Positions 1 to 8,640 of a stretch of 64,000 nt of DNA are shown here, one piece after another (within the stretch, counting starts at the first letter, position 1; each line of letters begins with the position of its first letter). Both the position numbers and the translations under genes were made by a program. Source of the stretch: Aquabacter spiritensis (lineage in GTDB: Bacteria > Pseudomonadota > Alphaproteobacteria > Rhizobiales > Xanthobacteraceae); assembly GCF_004346185.1 (NCBI RefSeq), contig NZ_SMAI01000001.1, forward strand, positions 310,001 through 374,000. The letters run 5' to 3'. The notes beneath the pieces are model-generated. The model saw only the letters and a program-made list of their open reading frames with translations, was not told where the DNA came from and did no database searches.

Positions 1-74
1 CGTTCCAGAATCAGGCGCACCTGTTCCTGGAGGCGCAGGGGTTGGGCGCGCCCCGCCCGGTCGGAGGCGGCTGA
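1..74 (+). CDS. C-terminal tail of an upstream gene, possibly peptidyl-tRNA hydrolase
   Basis: An open frame enters from the left edge and ends at the TGA at 72-74. Only 23 residues are visible, beginning FQNQAHLFLEAQG. A terminal FQN-x-x-HL segment resembles the end of bacterial peptidyl-tRNA hydrolase, which recycles stalled peptidyl-tRNAs. pth often lies directly before ychF in proteobacteria, and ychF follows here at 792 after a toxin-antitoxin-like pair. The identification rests on a very short match plus gene order. The sequence to the left would settle it. Confidence 0.4.
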   Translation, partial: FQNQAHLFLEAQGLGAPRPVGGG

Positions 75-100
75 GCCCGCTTGACGGAAAGGGTTGGCCG

Positions 101-409
101 ATGAAGAACGTGACCATCACCGTATCGGAAGACCTGCTGGCGCGGGCCCGGGTGGCTGCGGCGCGGGAAGGCATCAGCCTGTCCAAGTTCATCGCCGAGC
201 ACCTGTCCCGCGCGCTCGGCGGTCATGCCGATCCCCTCGCCCCGTTCGACCGCTGGCTCGGCGGCCCCGGATGGGGCTACGGGCCGCCGCCTGCACTGTT
301 GCCGAAGCGTGAGGATCCCGATGAACTTGCGGTGCTTCGTGGACGCTCCGATCCTGATCTACCTCCAGGACCGCGCGGAGGCGCGCAAGCGGGCGATGGC
401 ACGCCATAG
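101..409 (+). CDS. Antitoxin-like ribbon-helix-helix protein (VapB-like)
   Basis: This 102-residue protein begins MKNVTITVSEDLLARARV and continues with a GISLSKFIAEHL segment. That is the strand-helix-helix pattern of short CopG/RHH antitoxins that bind DNA as dimers and repress their own operon. The C-terminal half is rich in Pro, Gly and charged residues, fitting a flexible toxin-binding tail. The start codon is preceded by an AGGG ribosome site. The frame runs 89 bases into the downstream PIN gene, an unusually long overlap. The role is inferred from the fold-like N-terminus and the PIN neighbour, so the antitoxin function is plausible but not shown. Confidence 0.6.
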   Translation: MKNVTITVSEDLLARARVAAAREGISLSKFIAEHLSRALGGHADPLAPFDRWLGGPGWGYGPPPALLPKREDPDELAVLRGRSDPDLPPGPRGGAQAGDGTP

Positions 410-776
410 CCTGCGCTCGATCCGGCGCAACGCGGAACTCGTGGTGAGCCCGGCCACGCTCACCGACCTCTACGGCCTGGCACGGCGCCGTTTTCCCACG
501 GTGCAGCGCGACCTGGTCCGCAACTATGTTCACGACCTCCTGCCCGCCTGCCGCTCCGTCGGCACGTCCGACCTGCTCGACCGGGCGTTCCGCATCGAGG
601 ACCGGCTGGGCCTTTCCTGGGCCCAGTGCCTCACCTTCGCCGCAGCCGCGGCCGCCGATTGCCGGTTGCTGGTGAGCGAGGATCTCGAAGATGGCCTCGC
701 GGTGGAGCGCACCCTGGTCGTCAATCCCTTCGTGACGGATATCGAAACCGTCTTCACCTCCCTGAAAGATCGCTGA
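321..776 (+). CDS. PIN-domain toxin-like protein (VapC-like) with altered active site
   Basis: This is a 151-residue PIN-type protein. The N-terminus carries FVDAPILIY, matching the first PIN strand with the first acid at D8. A middle acidic residue lies at D49 (TLTDLY) and SEDLEDG occurs near residues 119-125. VapC toxins are Mg-dependent RNases that need three or four acids. In the usual SxWDAL block this protein reads SWAQCL, so the expected aspartate is alanine (A101). The start at 321 is favoured by a GTGAGG ribosome site and by the position of the first PIN strand. It overlaps the antitoxin-like gene. It may be a weakened or inactive nuclease. Confidence 0.65.
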   Translation: MNLRCFVDAPILIYLQDRAEARKRAMARHSLRSIRRNAELVVSPATLTDLYGLARRRFPTVQRDLVRNYVHDLLPACRSVGTSDLLDRAFRIEDRLGLSWAQCLTFAAAAAADCRLLVSEDLEDGLAVERTLVVNPFVTDIETVFTSLKDR

Positions 777-791
777 GAAAGATCGCTCGAA

Positions 792-1889
792 ATGGGCTTC
801 AAATGCGGCATTGTCGGCCTCCCCAACGTGGGCAAGTCGACCCTCTTCAACGCCCTCACCCAGACTGCCGCGGCACAGGCGGCGAACTATCCGTTTTGCA
901 CCATCGAGCCGAATGTCGGCGAGGTTGCGGTGCCGGATCCGCGCCTCGACGCGCTCGCCGCGATCGCCGCATCGGGGCAGATCATCCCGACCCGCCTGAC
1001 CTTCGTGGACATTGCCGGCCTGGTGCGCGGCGCCTCGAAGGGCGAAGGGCTCGGCAACCAGTTCCTCGCCAATATCCGCGAATGCGACGCCATCGCCCAT
1101 GTGGTGCGCTGCTTCGAGGATGGCGACGTGACCCATGTCGAGGGCAAGATCTCGCCGGTGGACGACATCGAGACCATCGAGACCGAGTTGATGCTGGCCG
1201 ACCTCGAAAGCCTCGAAAAGCGCGCCGCAAGTCTGGAGAAGAAGGTCAAGGGCGGCGACAAGGAGGCGAAGGAAAGCCTCGACCTCATGCAGCGCGCTCT
1301 GGTCCTGCTGCGCGAGGGAAAGCCCGCCCGGCTGGTCGCGCGCAAGCCCGACGAGGAGCGCGCCTTCGGCATGCTGGGGCTGATGACTGCGAAGCCGGTG
1401 CTGTATGTCTGCAACGTCGAGGAAGCCTCGGCGCAGGACGGCAACGGCTTGTCGGCCGCGGTGTTCGCCCGCGCCGCCGCGGAGGGCGCCAAGGCGGTCG
1501 TCGTGTCGGCCAAGATCGAGAGCGAGATCGCCGTTCTCCCGCCCGCCGAGCAGAAGGATTATCTCGACGCGATCGGTCTCGACGAGCCGGGCCTCAACCG
1601 GGTGATCCGCGCCGGCTACGAACTGCTGCACCTCGTCACCTATTTCACCGTCGGTCCCAAGGAGGCGCGCGCCTGGACCATCACCCGCGGGACGCGGGCG
1701 CCGCAGGCCGCGGGTGTGATCCATTCGGATTTCGAAAAGGGCTTCATCCGCTCGGAAACCATCGCCTTCGAGGATTATGTCCGCCACAAGGGCGAAGCCG
1801 GTGCACGCGAGGCTGGGCGGCTCCGGCTCGAAGGCAAGGAATATGTGGTGCAGGACGGCGACGTGCTGCACTTCCGCTTTGCCAATTGA
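792..1889 (+). CDS. ychF: Ribosome-binding ATPase YchF
   Basis: A 365-residue Obg-family P-loop protein of normal YchF length. The Walker A/G1 motif GLPNVGKST lies at residues 8-16, the YPFCTIEPNVG segment follows at about 36-46, and the G3 DIAGLVRGASKGEG segment near 75-88 is typical of the family. A coiled-coil region sits at about 130-165 (repeated Glu/Lys/Leu) and a TGS domain at the C-terminus (residues about 280-365). YchF prefers ATP over GTP, binds the 70S ribosome and is linked to stress responses. It starts 15 bases after the PIN gene, which may place it in the same transcript. Identification is firm. Confidence 0.96.
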   Translation: MGFKCGIVGLPNVGKSTLFNALTQTAAAQAANYPFCTIEPNVGEVAVPDPRLDALAAIAASGQIIPTRLTFVDIAGLVRGASKGEGLGNQFLANIRECDAIAHVVRCFEDGDVTHVEGKISPVDDIETIETELMLADLESLEKRAASLEKKVKGGDKEAKESLDLMQRALVLLREGKPARLVARKPDEERAFGMLGLMTAKPVLYVCNVEEASAQDGNGLSAAVFARAAAEGAKAVVVSAKIESEIAVLPPAEQKDYLDAIGLDEPGLNRVIRAGYELLHLVTYFTVGPKEARAWTITRGTRAPQAAGVIHSDFEKGFIRSETIAFEDYVRHKGEAGAREAGRLRLEGKEYVVQDGDVLHFRFAN

Positions 1890-1993
1890 CCGGGCGGCGC
1901 ATTTGACCGCATCGCCCGGCATGACGGATGATCCCCGACCGCTGCCGGCCGGGGCCACTCGGCGCGAGCCGACGGGAAACGGGGAGGCGCCGC

Positions 1994-2458
1994 GTGTCTG
2001 ACATCTTCTTCGAGGACTTCGTCGAAGGCGCGGTGAAAACCTATGGTGCTTATGCGGTCACCGAGGCGGAGATCCTCGCTTTCGCGCGCGAATTCGATCC
2101 CCAGCCGATGCATCTCGACCCGGAGGCGGGCGCGGCGTCTTTGCTCGGTGGTCTCGCCGCGTCCGGCTGGCACGCTTGTGCGATCGCGCAGCGCCTGATG
2201 TGCGACGGCTTCCTTCTTCAGGCGGCCGGCCGCGGCTCGCCGGGCGTCAGCGAAACGAAATGGCTGGCACCAGTCCGCCCGGGCGACGTGCTCTCGCTGC
2301 GCCGGACCGTCGTCGAGAGCCGTACCTCGAAGACCAAGCCCGATCTGGGCCTCGTCACCCTGAAACTGGAACTGCTGAAAGCGACCGGAGAGGTCGCCAT
2401 GGAGCAGAGCATCGTCGTGCTGTTTGCGCGGCGGAATCCGGGAGCTCGCCTCGCATGA
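1994..2458 (+). CDS. MaoC-family hydratase/dehydratase, first of a pair
   Basis: A 154-residue hot-dog fold protein with the hydratase-2 signature FDPQPMHLD, placing the catalytic Asp and His at residues 35 and 40. MaoC enzymes add water to, or remove it from, enoyl-CoA thioesters. The GTG start at 1994 is chosen because a GGGGAGG ribosome site lies just upstream; a longer frame from 1928 has no such site and adds a low-complexity Arg/Pro leader. The stop overlaps the ATG of the next MaoC gene (ATGA). That suggests translational coupling and possibly a heteromeric enzyme. The substrate is unknown. Confidence 0.87.
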   Translation: MSDIFFEDFVEGAVKTYGAYAVTEAEILAFAREFDPQPMHLDPEAGAASLLGGLAASGWHACAIAQRLMCDGFLLQAAGRGSPGVSETKWLAPVRPGDVLSLRRTVVESRTSKTKPDLGLVTLKLELLKATGEVAMEQSIVVLFARRNPGARLA

Positions 2459-2928
2459 GCCATTTCGAGGAGATCGAGGTGGGCGCCCGCCGCACCCTCG
2501 GCAGCCACACCTTCACCCGCGAGGAAATCATCGCCTTCGCACAGAAATACGATCCCCAGCCGTTTCATCTCGACGACGAGGCGGCGAGCCGGACGCATTT
2601 CGGCAGCCTCGTCGCCTCCGGCTGGCATACCGCCGCGATGTGGATGAAGTGCTTTGTGGCGGATCGCACGCACGATGCCAAAGCGCGGGCCGGGCGCGGC
2701 GAGCCCGCCGTGCCGCTGGGTCCCTCCCCCGGCTTCCGCAATCTGCGCTGGCTGAAGCCGGTCTATGCTGGCGATACGCTCACCTATGCCACAGAGGTGC
2801 GCGCCAAGTCGCCGTCCAAGAGCCGGCCGGGCTGGGGCCTCCTCACGGCCTATAATAGCGGCGTCAACCAGCACGGCGATTTGGTGATCGATTTCGAGAG
2901 CACCGTCTTCGTCCCCCGGCGCGGCTGA
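2455..2928 (+). CDS. MaoC-family hydratase/dehydratase, second of a pair
   Basis: A 157-residue MaoC-like protein starting at the ATG of an ATGA overlap with the preceding gene. It has its own complete YDPQPFHLD motif (Asp33, His38), so both members of the pair look catalytically competent, unlike fused pairs in which one half has decayed. A later insertion of about 15 residues (near residues 75-90, rich in Arg, Gly and Pro) is absent from its partner. The tight coupling and similar length suggest recent duplication or an obligate pair. Enoyl-CoA hydration is the likely chemistry. The pathway is not indicated by the neighbours. Confidence 0.88.
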   Translation: MSHFEEIEVGARRTLGSHTFTREEIIAFAQKYDPQPFHLDDEAASRTHFGSLVASGWHTAAMWMKCFVADRTHDAKARAGRGEPAVPLGPSPGFRNLRWLKPVYAGDTLTYATEVRAKSPSKSRPGWGLLTAYNSGVNQHGDLVIDFESTVFVPRRG

Positions 2929-2949
2929 CGCGCTCCGAGAGCAGCAGAG

Positions 2950-3834
2950 TCAGCGCGCGCGACCTGCCGCTTCGGGCACTTCCTGTTCCATCTCCTTCTT
3001 GACCTGTCCGTAAGCGAGCAGCGCGAACAGGGCCGAGCCGCCGATGACGTTGCCGGCCAGCAGCGGCAGGAGAATGACCCCGAAAGCCGTGCCGAAGCCT
3101 ATCTCGCCGCGCATCAGCAGAAGAAACACTTCGACCGATCCGGAAATGACGTGGGACAATTCCAGCGCCGAGATGAGCGACGTCAGCACCAGAATCACCG
3201 CGAATCGCGAATTTTCCGCACTCGGCAGCAGCCAGACCACCGTCGCCACCAGCCAGCCCCCGAGAATGCCACGCCAAAACGCATCCCCCGGCGTGAGATC
3301 GGCCAGATGGCGGGAAATTGCGAGGATCCCCTCCTGATGGGTCTGCGGCAGGAAAAGTCCGGAGGCGAGCGCCGCTCCGAAGAAGGCGGTGCCGACCAGG
3401 TTCGCCGCCAGCACCACGCCCCAGATGCGCAGCAGCGCGAGCCAGCTCCGACGCGAGGGTTCCGCCAGAACCGGCAGGACGGCGGTAAGGGTGATTTCGG
3501 TGAAGAGCTGGTAGCGGCCAAGGATCACAATCATGAAACCGATCGAATAACCCAGGCTCTCCACCAATCCGCGCCATTCCGTATCCGGCAGGTGGGCGTG
3601 AAGGGCACCCTCCCCGATCACCGAAAAGCCGATGGAGAGGCCCGCCGCGAGCCCCGACCACCACAGGCTCAAGACTGGCCGGCGCAATTCGTCGACACCC
3701 TCCCGCCGGATCACCTCGTAGACGGCGCGCGGCCGCAGATTGAGATGCTCCTCGACGACCTCATCCTCCTTCGCGGTAAGGTCGCCGCGCCCCCCATGGC
3801 CGTCATCAAGCGACTTTCTGTCCACCTTGGTCAT
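2950..3834 (-). CDS. Formate/nitrite transporter (FNT) family membrane protein
   Basis: A 294-residue inner-membrane protein with about six hydrophobic segments and the FNT layout. A charged cytoplasmic N-terminus (residues about 1-55, many Glu/Asp/Arg) precedes the first helix at LSLWWSGLAAGLSIGF. FNT proteins are pentameric channels for formate, nitrite or related small anions. The long acidic N-terminus and the ENSRF segment resemble the YfdC-like branch more than FocA or NirC. The ATG at 3834 has a GGAAGG ribosome site; upstream extensions are not supported. No formate dehydrogenase or nitrite reductase is nearby, so the transported anion is uncertain. Confidence 0.8.
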   Translation of the reverse strand: MTKVDRKSLDDGHGGRGDLTAKEDEVVEEHLNLRPRAVYEVIRREGVDELRRPVLSLWWSGLAAGLSIGFSVIGEGALHAHLPDTEWRGLVESLGYSIGFMIVILGRYQLFTEITLTAVLPVLAEPSRRSWLALLRIWGVVLAANLVGTAFFGAALASGLFLPQTHQEGILAISRHLADLTPGDAFWRGILGGWLVATVVWLLPSAENSRFAVILVLTSLISALELSHVISGSVEVFLLLMRGEIGFGTAFGVILLPLLAGNVIGGSALFALLAYGQVKKEMEQEVPEAAGRAR

Positions 3835-3982
3835 GGCGTGCCTTCCATTGCCGAGCTGAACGCCGCGCCGACCATCCGGTTGCATCCCTGCGTTTCGGTG
3901 CCCTTGCCCCGGGCCGTGGCATGCCCCATCTTTAGGGCGTCGATCCGCCGGCCTTGAACCGGCGCGGTCAGGAGTTTTGTCG

Positions 3983-4372
3983 ATGAACGCCACGCCGCGC
4001 CCCCGCCCGCAGGTCATGCGCATTACCGATGCCGCCGCCGCGCGCCTTCGCGAGATCATGTCCCGAACCGACCCGCCCCCGGCCGCCGTGCGCGTCGGGG
4101 TCAAGAATGGCGGCTGTGCCGGCATGGCCTATACGATGGACTATGCCACCGAGATCGGCCCGCGGGACGATGTCGTGGAAGACAAGGGCGTGAAGGTCAT
4201 CGTCGATCCGAAGGCCGTGATGTTCCTGCTCGGCACCGAGATGGATTTCAAGACGGACCGGCTCTCGGCGCAGTTCGTGTTCAACAATCCGAACCAGACC
4301 TCGTCCTGCGGCTGCGGCGAATCCGTGGCAATTACGCCGGTGGCGGGCGAGTCCTCCGAACAGCGGGTCTGA
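3983..4372 (+). CDS. A-type iron-sulfur carrier protein (IscA/SufA/ErpA-like)
   Basis: A 129-residue HesB-fold protein with the three conserved cysteines of A-type carriers: one in NGGCAGM (Cys45) and two in SCGCG (Cys109 and Cys111). These proteins hold Fe-S clusters and pass them to apo-targets. The ATG at 3983 follows a GGAG ribosome site with 8-base spacing and is preferred over an in-frame TTG six bases upstream. In related genomes such a gene often ends the suf operon, but here no other suf gene lies within the window and it stands alone, divergent from the FNT gene. Confidence 0.9.
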   Translation: MNATPRPRPQVMRITDAAAARLREIMSRTDPPPAAVRVGVKNGGCAGMAYTMDYATEIGPRDDVVEDKGVKVIVDPKAVMFLLGTEMDFKTDRLSAQFVFNNPNQTSSCGCGESVAITPVAGESSEQRV

Positions 4373-4422
4373 CGGCACGCATTCCCGCACGCGCACGTGA
4401 GGGGTGGCTATTGTGCCGCCAA

Positions 4423-4457
4423 GATAGTTGACATGGAAACTATCTGTATTTAGTTTC
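4423..4457 (+). promoter_or_regulatory. MarR promoter and phased operator half-sites
   Basis: Seen directly: a TTGACA -35 box at 4428-4433, a 17-base spacer and a TAGTTT -10-like box at 4451-4456. Laid over this are three half-sites in alternating orientation: TAGTT at 4425, AACTA at 4438 and TAGTT at 4451, each exactly 13 bases from the next. They form two overlapping inverted repeats, GATAGTT/AACTATC and GAAACT/AGTTTC. This is the arrangement expected for an autoregulatory MarR-family operator that blocks RNA polymerase. Binding is inferred. Confidence 0.65.
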
Positions 4458-4477
4458 CTAGTAAATCAGGAGCCTCT

Positions 4478-4939
4478 ATGCCACCTCCCCCTCCCGTCTC
4501 GGACCTCACGACCCATCTCGGCTTTTGGCTGCGCACAGTCTCCAATCATGTCTCCCATGCCTTCGCTGCGAAGATCGCCGAAAAAGGCGTCACCGTCGCC
4601 GAATGGACGGTGATGCGCACGCTCTATGGCAAGGACCCGATGTCGCCGAGCCGGCTCGCAGACGAGATGGGGATGACGCGCGGGGCGATCACCAAGCTTG
4701 CCGATCGACTGATCGGCAAAGCGCTGGTGCGGCGCACCGCAGACCCGCAGGACGGCCGTGCGCAGACCCTGGCCTTGACGGACCGGGGCACTGCCTTGGT
4801 GCCGGACCTCGCGAAACTGGCCGACCAGAATGATGCGGAGACGTTCGGCCACCTCCTCCCCGCTGAGCGGGACGTCTTGGAACAGAGTCTCAAACAGATC
4901 GTCGCGCACCGCCGCATCACGGCGCTGCCGATCGCGTAA
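4478..4939 (+). CDS. MarR-family transcriptional regulator
   Basis: A 153-residue winged-helix repressor. The recognition region MSPSRLADEMGMTRGAITK (about residues 52-70) is followed by the wing segment RRTADPQDGRAQTLALTDRG, which is diagnostic of MarR proteins. Long helices at both ends would form the dimer interface. These regulators usually release DNA on binding small phenolic or oxidising ligands. The ATG has an AGGAG ribosome site. The gene lies just upstream of a DUF1398 gene in the same direction (23 bases apart), so the pair is probably one operon under the palindromic promoter at 4423-4457. The ligand is unknown. Confidence 0.9.
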   Translation: MPPPPPVSDLTTHLGFWLRTVSNHVSHAFAAKIAEKGVTVAEWTVMRTLYGKDPMSPSRLADEMGMTRGAITKLADRLIGKALVRRTADPQDGRAQTLALTDRGTALVPDLAKLADQNDAETFGHLLPAERDVLEQSLKQIVAHRRITALPIA

Positions 4940-4962
4940 TCCGAACACCCTGGAGAAGACAG

Positions 4963-5364
4963 ATGGACGATCGACAGATTGCAGCCGCCAGAACGTGCCC
5001 CGCGGGCGCCGAGACCGGTGCGATGAGCTTTCCGCAGATCGTCGGAACGCTGATGGAGACCGGCTTTGAAGCCTATGCGGTCGACTTTCGGCAGGCGCGC
5101 GCGACCTATTATCTGCCGGATGGCGACACGTTGGACCTGCCGATGCAACCGATCGAGGCCCCGGTCGCCGCCACCTTCGACGCCGCCCGGATCGCCGCCG
5201 CCATCAAGGACGCGCAATGCGGCGTGCCGGGCTACACCTATCGCGGATTCTGCAACACCGTCACAGCCGCGGGCTGTACGGGCTATCTGGTCTCGTTCCC
5301 CGGCCGGCGCGCCCTTTATATCGGGCGCACCGCCGAAACCCATGTCGAGCGATTTCCCGACTGA
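4963..5364 (+). CDS. DUF1398 family protein (YbcV-like)
   Basis: A 133-residue soluble protein matching the DUF1398 pattern: a phage-associated or regulator-linked family with a central AYAVDFRQARATYYLPDGD strand region, a middle DAARIAAAIKDAQ helix and a C-terminal GCTGYLVSFPGRRALYIGRT segment. No enzymatic function is established for the family. It has a GGAGAAG ribosome site and follows the marR gene by 23 bases, so it is probably controlled by that repressor and is the likely effector of the pair. It is convergent with cysK. Confidence 0.75.
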   Translation: MDDRQIAAARTCPAGAETGAMSFPQIVGTLMETGFEAYAVDFRQARATYYLPDGDTLDLPMQPIEAPVAATFDAARIAAAIKDAQCGVPGYTYRGFCNTVTAAGCTGYLVSFPGRRALYIGRTAETHVERFPD

Positions 5365-5377
5365 GGTGCCGCGAGGG

Positions 5378-5403
5378 GGCCGAAGCGACGGCCCGCTTCG
5401 GCC
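5378..5403. terminator. Stem-loop between convergent DUF1398 and cysK genes
   Basis: A perfect 10-bp inverted repeat, GGCCGAAGCG at 5378-5387 and CGCTTCGGCC at 5394-5403, with a 6-base loop. It lies exactly between the two convergent stop codons. No T-tract follows on either strand, so it may act as a bidirectional barrier or 3'-end stabiliser rather than a classic intrinsic terminator. Confidence 0.45.
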
Positions 5404-6366
<963 letters not shown>

Positions 6367-6419
6367 GGACGGCACTCCCTTGCCATTGTTCGTGGGCGGG
6401 CCAGCCGCCCGCCATCGGA

Positions 6420-6860
6420 TCAAATGATGAAATCGATGCGGTCGTGTTCCGAGCCGTGCCCCTTGGAATCGGCGGCGCGGCACAGGTCCTCCAGGGTCAC
6501 CTTGTCCAAAGCGGCATCGAAGGTGTCCTCCGCGCGCGCCACGGCCGGCTGCACCACTTCGGTCACGAGAGGGGGAAGGACGATCTCCTTTTCCTCCTCC
6601 GCACCTTCGACGACACGGACGATCTCCGCCACCGAGACGCGGCGCCGCTCGCGGGCGAGCTCGTAGCCCCCGCGCGGGCCGCGAACACCCTTCAACAGGC
6701 CGGCATGGACCAGCGCCTGCAGCACCGGTTCGAGCCGGCGAGGCGGCAAATTATGGCGCGCAGCCAATGCCTTCGCGGCGACGGGCGCCCCCCGGGCATG
6801 GACGGCGACGTCGACGACGGCGGCGATGGCGAGCAGGCTCTTATCCGATAAACGCGGCAT
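6420..6860 (-). CDS. Rrf2-family transcriptional regulator (CymR-like)
   Basis: A 146-residue winged-helix protein. The recognition helix segment [20 protein letters not shown] (about 32-51) and the wing [13 protein letters not shown] match the Rrf2 family. Unlike IscR or NsrR it has no three-cysteine cluster-binding segment; I see a single cysteine in LEDLCRAA. A cluster-free Rrf2 protein directly upstream of cysK fits the CymR type, which regulates cysteine biosynthesis, in Bacillus by complexing with CysK. It starts 10 bases after the dut stop. The acidic [10 protein letters not shown] stretch is a local feature. The regulatory role is inferred from context. Confidence 0.85.
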   Translation of the reverse strand: MPRLSDKSLLAIAAVVDVAVHARGAPVAAKALAARHNLPPRRLEPVLQALVHAGLLKGVRGPRGGYELARERRRVSVAEIVRVVEGAEEEKEIVLPPLVTEVVQPAVARAEDTFDAALDKVTLEDLCRAADSKGHGSEHDRIDFII

Positions 6861-6870
6861 ATCGCTGTGG

Positions 6871-7353
6871 CTATTTCAAAACCGGGGCTGCGTGAAGGCC
6901 CGTTGAACCAAAACCACCGGCCCCGCGTGCAGTTTCGTTTAATTTTCCGTCCTCGACCAGCATTATCCGTGTGACCGACGCCACGACCAGCTGGGCGATC
7001 CGCATCCCGCGCTCCACCACGAAGGGCGCCGTGCCGTGATTGATCAGCAGCACTTTGATCTCCCCGCGATAATCGCTGTCGACCGTGCCCGGGGCGTTCA
7101 GGACGGTGACGCCGGATTTCAGGGCGAGCCCGGAGCGCGGCCGCACCTGGGCTTCGAAGTCCGCTGGAAGGGCAAGCGAGAGGCCGGTCGGTACAGCCGC
7201 CCAGGCACCTGGCGCAAGCATGACCGGCGCTTCGGCGGGAATGGCGGCGAGAAGGTCGAGCCCGGCCGCGCCGGCACTGGCATAGGCCGGCAGCGCAAGG
7301 CCTTCGCCATGCGGCAGACGGGCGACGTGGACCTGGAGCACCGACGGGGTCAT
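6871..7353 (-). CDS. dut: Deoxyuridine 5'-triphosphate nucleotidohydrolase (dUTPase)
   Basis: A 160-residue trimeric-type dUTPase that hydrolyses dUTP to dUMP and pyrophosphate, keeping uracil out of DNA. All family motifs can be seen: [10 protein letters not shown] (motif 1), RPRSGLA (motif 2), [13 protein letters not shown] (motif 3), RIAQLVV (motif 4) and the C-terminal [10 protein letters not shown] glycine-rich arm (motif 5). The ATG overlaps the coaBC stop as ATGA, so the two genes are translationally coupled. The coaBC-dut order is common in bacteria. Confidence 0.96.
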   Translation of the reverse strand: MTPSVLQVHVARLPHGEGLALPAYASAGAAGLDLLAAIPAEAPVMLAPGAWAAVPTGLSLALPADFEAQVRPRSGLALKSGVTVLNAPGTVDSDYRGEIKVLLINHGTAPFVVERGMRIAQLVVASVTRIMLVEDGKLNETARGAGGFGSTGLHAAPVLK

Positions 7354-8564
7354 TCGCCGCCTCCCGCCAACGCGCCGGCGATGCGCGCCACCAATTTGCG
7401 GGCGACCTCGGCCTTGCTCGCCGAGGGCCAGTCTTCGACCCCCTCCCCGGTCACGAGATGAACGGTGTTGACGTCGCCTCCCATGATGCCGGTCGCCGGC
7501 GACACGTCGTTCGCAACGATCCAGTCGCACCCTTTGCGCAGCCGCTTCGCCTTCGCGTTCGGCACCACATTCTCGGTCTCGGCGGCAAAGCCGACCACGA
7601 GACGCGGGCGAAGCGTGCGGTGGTGCGCCACTGCGGAGAGGATGTCGGGATTTTCCACCAGCGCCAGAGCCGGCGCCCCCTCCCCGTCCTTCTTGATCTT
7701 CTGCCCGGAGGCCGTGGCCACCCGCCAGTCTGCGACGGCGGCGGCGAACACCGCGGCATCCACCGGCAAATGTTCCTCGACGGCGGCGAGCATGTCCTGC
7801 GCGCTCTCGACCCGCACCAAGGTGACACCCCGCGGGTCCGGCACGTCCACCGGACCGGAGATCAGGACCACTTCGGCGCCGGCGGCGGCGGCGGCAGCGG
7901 CGATCGCATGCCCCTGCTTGCCGGACGAGCGATTGGCGATATAGCGGACCGGGTCGATCGGCTCGTGGGTCGGCCCGGACGTGACGAGCAGCCGGCGGCC
8001 CTTCAGCAGCACGCCTTCGTCGGAAAAGCGCGCCTCGATCGCGGCGATCAGTTCCGCGGGCTCGGCCATCCGGCCCTCGCCGAATTCGCCCCGCTCCGCC
8101 ATGGCGCCGGAATTCGGCCCGACGAAGAAGATCCCGTCCTCCCTCAGACGGGCGACGTTGCGCCGGGTCGCGGGATGCGCCCACATGCGCGGATTCATGG
8201 CCGGCGCCATCAAAACGGGCTTGTCGGTGGCCAGCAAGGCGGTCGAGGCGAGATCGTCGGCGAAACCGTTCGCAGCCTTCGCCATCAGGTCCGCCGTCGC
8301 GGGCGCGACGACGACGATGTCGGCCTCGCGGGACAGGCGGATATGGCCGATGTCCTGCTCGGCGGTGAGATCGAACAAATCGTCGAACACCCGTTCCCCG
8401 GAGAGGGCGCCGACCGAAAGCGGGGTGACGAACTGCTTGGCGGCGCGGGTGAGGATCACGCGGACGCTTGCCCCCCGATCCTTCAGGCGGCGGATCAGCT
8501 CCAGGCACTTATAGGCGGCGATCCCGCCGCCTATGACGAGGAGGATGCGACGTTCGTGCAGCAT
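7350..8564 (-). CDS. coaBC: Bifunctional phosphopantothenoylcysteine decarboxylase/synthetase
   Basis: A 404-residue CoA biosynthesis enzyme. The N-terminal flavoprotein CoaC half begins [20 protein letters not shown] and carries the PAMNPRMW signature near residues 117-124. The C-terminal CoaB half begins around residue 185 with [26 protein letters not shown] and includes DWIVAND. CoaB joins 4'-phosphopantothenate to L-cysteine with CTP; CoaC decarboxylates the product. The ATG at 8564 is chosen because the family begins close to this glycine-rich strand. It is coupled to dut by a 4-base overlap. Confidence 0.96.
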   Translation of the reverse strand: MLHERRILLVIGGGIAAYKCLELIRRLKDRGASVRVILTRAAKQFVTPLSVGALSGERVFDDLFDLTAEQDIGHIRLSREADIVVVAPATADLMAKAANGFADDLASTALLATDKPVLMAPAMNPRMWAHPATRRNVARLREDGIFFVGPNSGAMAERGEFGEGRMAEPAELIAAIEARFSDEGVLLKGRRLLVTSGPTHEPIDPVRYIANRSSGKQGHAIAAAAAAAGAEVVLISGPVDVPDPRGVTLVRVESAQDMLAAVEEHLPVDAAVFAAAVADWRVATASGQKIKKDGEGAPALALVENPDILSAVAHHRTLRPRLVVGFAAETENVVPNAKAKRLRKGCDWIVANDVSPATGIMGGDVNTVHLVTGEGVEDWPSASKAEVARKLVARIAGALAGGGE

Positions 8565-8640
8565 GGGACCACCTCTCGCGCGGACCGGCGCTGGATAGCA
8601 GGAAATCGCCGGAAAGGGCATCGCCCTTCCTGCTGCACGT

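Noticed and set aside
189-1958. A 589-residue minus-strand frame opposite ychF
   Set aside because: The ychF protein has all its GTPase-family motifs, while the reverse frame has none.
4478-5364. MarR/DUF1398 as a toxin-antitoxin pair
   Set aside because: DUF1398 is not a known toxin family, and the regulator is a normal MarR. The operator makes simple autoregulation sufficient.
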